From: Providencia rettgeri
GTDB taxonomy: Bacteria > Pseudomonadota > Gammaproteobacteria > Enterobacterales > Enterobacteriaceae
Assembly: GCF_041075285.1 (NCBI RefSeq)
Contig: NZ_CP163512.1
Location: 1,426,001-1,490,000 of the forward strand
Length of the DNA: 64,000 nucleotides
Reading direction: 5' to 3'
The position numbers and the translations under genes were made by a program. The notes beneath the pieces are model-generated. The model was not told the origin of the DNA. It worked only from the letters and a program-made list of their open reading frames with translations, and made no database searches. Below, piece after piece: positions 58,891-64,000 of the stretch; position 1 is the first letter of the stretch, and every line of letters begins with the position of its first letter.

Positions 58891-59159
58891 AGGATATAAG
58901 ACCAATAACTTCACGTGAGATACTCCCTTCGATGATTTAACGCATCAAAGCCCTATTGTCTCTGAGCCGTGTAATCCCAGAGCCTTCCCAATGTCAGCCG
59001 GTTCAAATTCATCAGTCCCCCCAGAGTTGGCCCAACAAGTAGCCTAAGAGTGCTCACAGATTCCTTCTCTGATTTGATTTGGTTATAATATGCAGCATTA
59101 TCTTTTCATTAGCCCCATATTCCCATTCCCACTTGGAGCCATAACAAGGACTTAATGAT

Positions 59160-59621
59160 ATGCCGATTAGTATTAATATGGCTCATAGCTCTGAAGCAAA
59201 AGAACTTACAGCAATAGCTCTGGAATCCAAACAATACTGGGGATATAGTGATGACTTTATTGAGATGTGCCGTGATGAGCTAACACTAAAAGAAGCCGAT
59301 TTTATTAACTCTTTAATTTTTGTAGCAAAAAATAATGAAAGATGTTGTGGTTTTATTCAACTTAGATTGAATGGAAATACAGGACAAGGTGAACTAGAAA
59401 AGCTATTTGTTGCCCCTTCTTTTATTGGTCAAGGCATTGGTAAAACCTTGTATGATCTAGCCATAGAACATGCACGAAAGATGAATTTAAAAGAGTTATT
59501 ACTTGATGCAGATCCTAATGCTGAACGTTTTTATAAAAAAATGGGCGCAATAACAATGTACAACACACCTTCAGAGTCAATCCCTGAACGACTTATACCA
59601 AAAATGAAAATTACTTTATAA
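59160..59621 (+). CDS. GNAT family N-acetyltransferase
   Basis: 153 residues. Motif A for acetyl-CoA binding is LEKLFVAPSFIGQGIGKTLYDLA (quoted here in shortened sense: VAPSFIGQGIGKTL), with LLLDADPNAERFYKKMGA as motif B. The N-terminal YWGYSDDFIEMCRDEL is common in the YitI/PhnO-like branch. The acceptor substrate is unknown. ATG 59160 has AAGGA about ten bases upstream. It is the first intact gene after dif and stands alone. Confidence 0.85.
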   Translation: MPISINMAHSSEAKELTAIALESKQYWGYSDDFIEMCRDELTLKEADFINSLIFVAKNNERCCGFIQLRLNGNTGQGELEKLFVAPSFIGQGIGKTLYDLAIEHARKMNLKELLLDADPNAERFYKKMGAITMYNTPSESIPERLIPKMKITL

Positions 59622-59752
59622 CCAATTGGTTACGTAATAATAACTTGTATTAATTTAATACCTAATCTGACAGTTACCTGTTATGTATACAGGTGTCTGT
59701 CAGATTATAGCTTGTTCTTAATAAACCTAGAGACTTGGGGTTTATATTGTTA

Positions 59753-59760
59753 CCCTGCCC
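59753..59760 (-). other. KOPS-like octamer, opposite strand
   Basis: CCCTGCCC, i.e. GGGCAGGG on the minus strand, pointing left towards the dif-like site. It is the only KOPS match I found to the right of dif. Confidence 0.4.
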
Positions 59761-59801
59761 GCCCATTCAATTAAAATGCTATTGGGTAACTAATATGTTC
59801 A

Positions 59802-60671
59802 TTACTCAATAAATGCAGAGATCAGCCTCAACCCTCCACCTGTTGTCTGCAATCCATCTTTTCTTCTAGCAAAATAACGCTCATTTAATGTTGTTGTATC
59901 AAAGTGTTCAACTTGGCTAAACCCCATTTCTAATAAATTGATACGAAGGTCGTCAGGTATAAATTCAGATAACCAGGGTTCACCAAATTTAGCGACTTGT
60001 GCGGCAACCATTTTATCCATCATTTGCTCAATCGGGTTTAATAAATGGCTTTGCACTCGATAATCAAAGTGAATAGATGAACCTTTAGGCAATTTCAGTA
60101 CTTGTTCCATCATGTTATATATCACCTCATTTGACAGATAAGGTGTAACCCCCATAAATGAAATTATTACAGGTTCATTTTTATTAAACCCAACAGCAGA
60201 TAACGCTTCGAATGCATTTTGATGATTAAAATCACAATTAACATTATGGACGTTTTCAGGCAGCGAAATATGATGTTCATTTAATCTATCCGCTCTCCAT
60301 GCCATCATTTTAGGGGTATCTACATCATAAAATTGAATATCCTTAAATATAGAAGCTTGATTCAAAGAAAATGCATCAAGACCACAGCCTAACATAACAA
60401 ACTGTTTAAGATTGTGATTTTCTTTTTTCGCTTTAATTAACGCATCTCTGACGACACAATTTCTGGCAACCATTGCCGCACGCATGGTTCTGGCCATCGG
60501 GTCATTAAACTCATAAGGGTTATCATGCAGCTTCAAGCGCATATCTTCATCAAGTAAAAATTCAGCGATTGGATCCTGTAATACGATGGGCTCATCAAGT
60601 AGCTGATGTACTGCTCTGGCTAGCGCCATTGTAATTGCTGTTCGGCTAGGACTGAAATGATTAGTATGCAT
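59802..60671 (-). CDS. Class I SAM-dependent methyltransferase, leucine carboxyl methyltransferase-like
   Basis: 289 residues. The family start SPSRTAITMALARAVHQL and DPIAEFLLDED is followed by the SAM-binding FVMLGCGLDAFSL (near residue 95), FYDVDTPKMMAWRADRL and the post-motif region VIISFMGVTPYLSNEVIYNM. Such LCM/TIGR00027-type enzymes O-methylate carboxylates in secondary metabolism, but the substrate here is unknown. GGAG precedes the ATG. It is isolated, with no biosynthetic cluster nearby. Confidence 0.85.
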   Translation of the reverse strand: MHTNHFSPSRTAITMALARAVHQLLDEPIVLQDPIAEFLLDEDMRLKLHDNPYEFNDPMARTMRAAMVARNCVVRDALIKAKKENHNLKQFVMLGCGLDAFSLNQASIFKDIQFYDVDTPKMMAWRADRLNEHHISLPENVHNVNCDFNHQNAFEALSAVGFNKNEPVIISFMGVTPYLSNEVIYNMMEQVLKLPKGSSIHFDYRVQSHLLNPIEQMMDKMVAAQVAKFGEPWLSEFIPDDLRINLLEMGFSQVEHFDTTTLNERYFARRKDGLQTTGGGLRLISAFIE

Positions 60672-60907
60672 GATTTTATCTCCGTAATGTAAATAACGGT
60701 TGTAATATCACGCCTTACGTTACGTGAGAGTCAATACAATTTTTCATGATGTGTTGTAAAAATATGAGATAGCTATTTTTAATCGCTATCATACCGTATT
60801 AATACAGATGATATGTTGGGCCTAGATTTGGCAAGCCCATTCTAATAAGATAAAAATCGGTAGTACTGATTAATACAGTGCTACCATTTTAATTTAGGTT
60901 TAACTGT

Positions 60908-61474
60908 TCACCCTTTATATTTTTTATAAAAATCTTTACCGCACATGGTTTTTGTAAACTCTTCATTTACGGTGCCAAGAGATATCGGTTTATCTTTCGC
61001 GACATAGATAAAATCGTTTCGTATTTTATCGTTGTCTTCTACAAGTTTACCATTTATGACCCTGTCAAAACCATAATTTACACAATAACCGATAACATCA
61101 GAAGACGTTTTATCTTTAACAACCACAATTTCATTGTATGTGAATTGGTAGCCTCGGTTTGAATCTGCTAATTCTTGTTTTGACTTAGAACTCAGCGCAA
61201 ATGGACTAGCAAAGCGGTTTACTGCATCTGGGTACTCATTATCCATCCTTTTACTGACATATTGCTTATCAGCGTTGGTTGATTTGCTGTAAACAACACC
61301 CTGCTGCGTTGCTTTAATACTATAGGCTTCCCATTCTTCCGATTCTTTAACAAATGGCATTGCACCATCTAATATGTTGGCAAACTTTTCCCATGCATTA
61401 TTAGTAGAACTACAGCCTGATATAAATAACGTTGAAGCACCCAACAGACTAAATAAAAGGATCGTTTTTTTCAT
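60908..61474 (-). CDS. Hypothetical lipoprotein
   Basis: 188 residues. A lipoprotein signal ends LFISGC, so the lipidated Cys is residue 21. The mature part is mixed alpha/beta with two further Cys (VIGYCVNYGF and KTMCGKDFYK). It has no recognised family. The ribosome binding site AGGAAT precedes the ATG. It could be a periplasm-facing outer-membrane lipoprotein. Confidence 0.75.
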   Translation of the reverse strand: MKKTILLFSLLGASTLFISGCSSTNNAWEKFANILDGAMPFVKESEEWEAYSIKATQQGVVYSKSTNADKQYVSKRMDNEYPDAVNRFASPFALSSKSKQELADSNRGYQFTYNEIVVVKDKTSSDVIGYCVNYGFDRVINGKLVEDNDKIRNDFIYVAKDKPISLGTVNEEFTKTMCGKDFYKKYKG

Positions 61475-61987
61475 TGCTATTCCTACTATAAATATAAGTC
61501 AACAAAACACCGTATACGCGTAAAATTAAGTATAAGTAGAAAGTTCACTATTTTCAAATAAGGCAAGCATGAAACTATTTGATATTATTAGTATATTTAC
61601 TTAACCTAGCACAGAGGTTTCTCCATTTATTTTATTAAAAATCTATTTTAGATTGCCTGAATCAACCTTTATTCTGATTGAATAAATATAATTTCCACTA
61701 TTTAATTTTGTGTAAAATAGCGAAGAGTAACCTGTTTTCATGGGATATAAAATGCCTTCAAACGTCATTCGATGTTCGTACTTATTATAGACACGCCCCG
61801 TATTTCTCATGAGTTGGCATAGCGTAGCCCACTATTTTTCTGTTAACATTGTCGCGGCATGGTGGTTATCTGTATGGTTATTTTTGGCGAAACGATTATA
61901 CAGTTTCACCATGCCTTTAAAAAAATCCACAAAGGTCAACAGCCCCTAGAAAAGCTATAATGTGTAGCGCATCACATGCTCTAATAT
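61475..61987. other. Gene-poor stretch with a possible mobile-element end
   Basis: About 510 bases without an intact gene. The stretch 61801-61946 on the minus strand reads as a 34-codon decayed frame (MVKLYNRFAKNNHTDN...) that begins directly after GGGGCTGTTGACCTTTG, a terminus similar to MITE copy B. It may be a lost insertion element. Confidence 0.4.
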
Positions 61988-62797
61988 CTATTCAATATTA
62001 AAAATAAGGACAGTGCTATTAGTGTGTAATCCAGAAGTTATCTCACTCGTAGCAGAGAGTCTCGATTGAAATTTTAAGTTTATTGAAGGAGACTCAGTAT
62101 TGATTAAGCCTGTATTGCCATATCCTTCTATACTTAATTGTGAGCTCACACCACCTCCCAAGTCAAGGTTAGGCCTAGCGATAGTGAAACGAACAGTGGC
62201 TGGATTTGAACAACTTAGCTGTATCATTTTCTCTGCAATATTACCATTTACAGATCTTGAGCTTACCACATAGTGATCAATATCAATATCGCCAACTATT
62301 TGGCAAGAATTATTAGTCGGAGGCAAACTGGTACACCCTGCATCTTGAAGGGTTATAACGTCACTATAATAACCACTAGAGAATTTAGTTACCAACCCCG
62401 TACATATTTCTAAGATTTTAACTATAACTTGGGTCCTCACTTCTTTGGTCCCACTTGCAGGCCTGCTTTTCAGATATTCCTCATAAATTTCTTTCCATGT
62501 CATTGGTTTTGCAATGGTCATCGACTTACATGAGACGCAGTAGAAAGTTACCATACCTGGACCACTGGCCCCCTTATACGTCCCTCTCAAAAAAATACCA
62601 TAATAACAATAAGTTGATTGTGGGCAAGTTACCTGTACATCATCGTTTGCACTTGATCCCGAAACCCACGATACCTCATAGAGTCTTTCTGATGAGACAG
62701 GCCAAGAAAGCTCCTTTGCAGAAGTACCAAATAACGTGTCGCTATTTACAGAAAAGGAAATAACAAGCAATAGCAAGGCATACATTTTTTTTTGCAT
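61988..62797 (-). CDS. Fimbrial tip adhesin-like protein
   Basis: 269 residues. A signal peptide (MQKKMYALLLLVISFSVNS) is followed by an N-terminal domain of about 140 residues with several Cys (VTCPQSTYCYYG, FYCVSCKSM) and a C-terminal pilin-like domain from about residue 165 (CQIVGDIDIDHYVVSSRSVNG, then IQLSCSNPATVRFTIARP). The two-domain design and its place at the end of a fimbrial operon fit a Pap/MrpH-type tip adhesin. The MrpH zinc histidines are not evident, so the receptor may differ. It lies 16 bases after the pilin gene. Confidence 0.8.
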   Translation of the reverse strand: MQKKMYALLLLVISFSVNSDTLFGTSAKELSWPVSSERLYEVSWVSGSSANDDVQVTCPQSTYCYYGIFLRGTYKGASGPGMVTFYCVSCKSMTIAKPMTWKEIYEEYLKSRPASGTKEVRTQVIVKILEICTGLVTKFSSGYYSDVITLQDAGCTSLPPTNNSCQIVGDIDIDHYVVSSRSVNGNIAEKMIQLSCSNPATVRFTIARPNLDLGGGVSSQLSIEGYGNTGLINTESPSINLKFQSRLSATSEITSGLHTNSTVLIFNIE

Positions 62798-62813
62798 AAC
62801 AAATTCTCTGGTT

Positions 62814-63329
62814 TTAATTAAAATTGATAAGTAACGTTGCCGTTGAGTGAACTGTTCCCCCCTTTAATGCTCTTTTATTTCCAACCTTGGGAGTCATCGT
62901 TAAATAGGGTTTTTGATTATAAAAAAAGTTAATTTTTTCACCGAGTTTTATCGGGGCTCCGTCCGCTTTTAGAACCAAGCCAAGCTCTTTTTCGCTAGTC
63001 GCCAATAGATCTGAATCAAATTCAGCTGAAGCGCCGTTTATTGAAATGTTTAAAGAAGGGTTACTCGTTGCATTAGAACATTCAAGTATATAAGGTATTG
63101 ACATTTCATACATACTTCCATCAACTTTTGTAGCAACAATATCTTTAAAATCAATAATAATTGGTTGATTTGCCCCATCTTGGCTATATAGATCACATGT
63201 TTCTTCAGTTGTTATGACACTCACCTTAATCGTTGCAGTGGCAGCGTAACTAAGTTTCAGTGTCAGAAAACAAATAAGTATTACTTTTATAAATCTGAAC
63301 CAGAACAGTTTTAAGTCTTGGCTTTCCAT
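62814..63329 (-). CDS. Minor fimbrial subunit, 5' end fused to a pilin remnant
   Basis: 171 residues if started at the ATG of MESQDLKLF. A hydrophobic export segment (IKVILICFLTLKLSYA) precedes a pilin domain with Cys in EETCDLYSQDG and ILECSNATSN and a C-terminal VHSTATLLINF beta strand. There is no ATG or ribosome binding site of its own near the signal sequence. The frame runs upstream without a break into the remnant of another pilin (63330-63505), so the gene seems to have lost its original start by an in-frame deletion and now depends on that fusion. A MrpG/PapK-like adaptor role is inferred. Confidence 0.6.
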   Translation of the reverse strand: MESQDLKLFWFRFIKVILICFLTLKLSYAATATIKVSVITTEETCDLYSQDGANQPIIIDFKDIVATKVDGSMYEMSIPYILECSNATSNPSLNISINGASAEFDSDLLATSEKELGLVLKADGAPIKLGEKINFFYNQKPYLTMTPKVGNKRALKGGTVHSTATLLINFN

Positions 63330-63505
63330 CACCAGTCGGCACGGGCTGTCTGTTAGCGATCCGCGAACCCGTAAAATGCTGTGCTGACCATCAACGTTCC
63401 AATTATTCACAACACGATAGTCCACTGGCGACGCCTCTCCACATCCCAAAGCAATGTTACCACTAAGCACAACTGCCAGTATGCTGCGTTATTCCATGCT
63501 CTCAT
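63323..63505 (-). pseudogene. Truncated, frameshifted pilin gene (MrpE/PapH-like N-terminus)
   Basis: The ATG at 63505 with AGGGGAAGG just upstream begins a signal peptide (MRAWNNAAYWQLCLVV). One frame away the mature start EASPVDYRVVNNWNVDGQHS and VRGSLTDSPCRLVMES continues, a clear Mrp/Pap-type pilin N-terminus. A one-base frameshift lies near 63480 and the pilin is cut off after SPCRLVMES, where the next gene is fused. Only about 60 codons of an expected ~180 remain. Confidence 0.75.
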
Positions 63506-63527
63506 CGCCTTCCCCTGATTTCGTACG

Positions 63528-64000
63528 TTACGATTTTTCACTCGCCACATGACACGCGCTACCTTGGCATGTAAAGCTTAATTCTGGTCGGCCACCGTAA
63601 TCATTAATCGTGATCAGTGTTGGATTGTTCCCTAACTGCGCACTACTTACCCCGAGACTTTCCTGACCAAACGGCGCTATCATCACCGGTGCAAAGCTGT
63701 TTGCATCGCCCTTTAAAGTTGGCGAAAATGCATTAATCACCGTCACGTAATACGGCGTCGGATTTTTCACCACCGCTTGCGATCCCGATTTATCCAGCGT
63801 CAGCTGGTTGATTGCCGGTTCACTATTATCAGCGGGAATGATCGCTTTCGGGCGATAAAACAGTTTAACTCGCGTTTGCAACGCCACCTGCAACACATTC
63901 GCTTTATCACTTTTCGGTGGAATTTCTCGCAAATTAAAGTAGAACAAGCTCTCTCTATCTTGCGGTAAGCTACTGGCCGTAACCGGTAATGCTTCAATTT
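63528..64000 (-). CDS. Periplasmic fimbrial chaperone, C-terminal part
   Basis: The frame is open to the right edge, so the N-terminus lies outside the window. The 157 visible residues include the PapD-type motif SLPQDRESLFYFNLREIPPK and KLFYRP, which end the first immunoglobulin domain, then the second domain with NPTPYYVTVINAF and the terminal CQGSACHVASEKS Cys pair. Such chaperones carry pilins to the usher by donor-strand complementation. It is upstream of the broken pilin in the same operon; the usher and major pilin are expected beyond the window. Confidence 0.9.
   Translation of the reverse strand, partial: IEALPVTASSLPQDRESLFYFNLREIPPKSDKANVLQVALQTRVKLFYRPKAIIPADNSEPAINQLTLDKSGSQAVVKNPTPYYVTVINAFSPTLKGDANSFAPVMIAPFGQESLGVSSAQLGNNPTLITINDYGGRPELSFTCQGSACHVASEKS

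Larger units (their letters stand above)
58431..59159. other. Gene-poor dif region with decayed coding fragments
   Basis: Over 700 bases between the small membrane protein and the GNAT gene. A 61-codon frame at 58604-58789 looks like the end of a lost gene. The minus strand at about 59065-58950 reads as a recognisable but broken peptide (SVSTLRLLVGPTLGGLMNLN), also a probable remnant. The dif-like site at 58863-58890 lies in the middle. Confidence 0.55.

Overview
The window is a chromosomal segment of an enterobacterium of the Providencia/Morganellaceae type. Base composition is AT-rich. The housekeeping proteins are close to, but clearly distinct from, those of E. coli. The gene order joins two blocks that lie apart in E. 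coli: rluB-btuR-yciK-sohB-yciN-topA-cysB-acnA-ribA-pgpB-lapAB-pyrF-yciH-osmB-rnb, and nth-rsxEGDCBA-ydgK-add-ydgA-manA-fumC-tus followed by ynfM/ynfL/mlc/bioD2, ynfD/ynfB and ydfG. The species call is an inference from these proteins and from the Mrp-like fimbrial genes at the right edge.

Layout. 1-5800: the end of rluB, then aphA, then an accessory patch with wreckage of an IS1182-family element, a lone YnfC-like secreted protein and an orphan, short TpsA-type haemagglutinin. 5800-13k: cobalamin adenosyltransferase, yciK, sohB, yciN, topA and an unusual pair (PI-PLC-X-like phosphodiesterase plus MFS transporter). 14.5-32k: sodC (with a 12-G tract), pepO, cysB, acnA, hemB, ribA, pgpB, lapAB, pyrF, yciH, a HigB/HigA-type toxin-antitoxin pair, osmB, rnb, nth. 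32-38k: the rsx/rnf electron-transport operon, whose RsxC carries a near-identical 36-residue tandem array. 38-48k: MITE-like element, yfeH, add, ydgA, manA, fumC and tus. 48-57k: MITE, LPMO, ynfM/ynfL, mlc, bioD2, ynfD/ynfB, ydfG and a MuiA-like protein. 57-64k: gene-poor ground, a GNAT acetyltransferase, a methyltransferase, a lipoprotein, and the 3' end of a Mrp/Pap-type fimbrial operon with a fused, frameshifted pilin.

The strongest system-level observation is that this is the replication terminus. A dif-like XerCD site lies at 58863-58890. Two full-consensus Ter sites (47391-47406, touching the tus start, and 40422-40437) share one orientation with their inferred blocking faces towards dif. 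The KOPS-like octamers I could find flip strand across dif. Together with tus these form one half of a replication fork trap plus the chromosome-dimer resolution site.

The best candidate for something undescribed is the protein at 47645-48430. It is not part of any chemotaxis cluster, yet it reproduces the Ser/Thr-Cys-His spacing and the C-terminal motifs of CheD glutamine deamidases, inside extra N- and C-terminal sequence. Other points worth attention are three copies of a palindromic intergenic repeat next to gene ends, a pair of homologous MITEs, an octamer tandem array behind sodC, and the PLC-plus-transporter pair.
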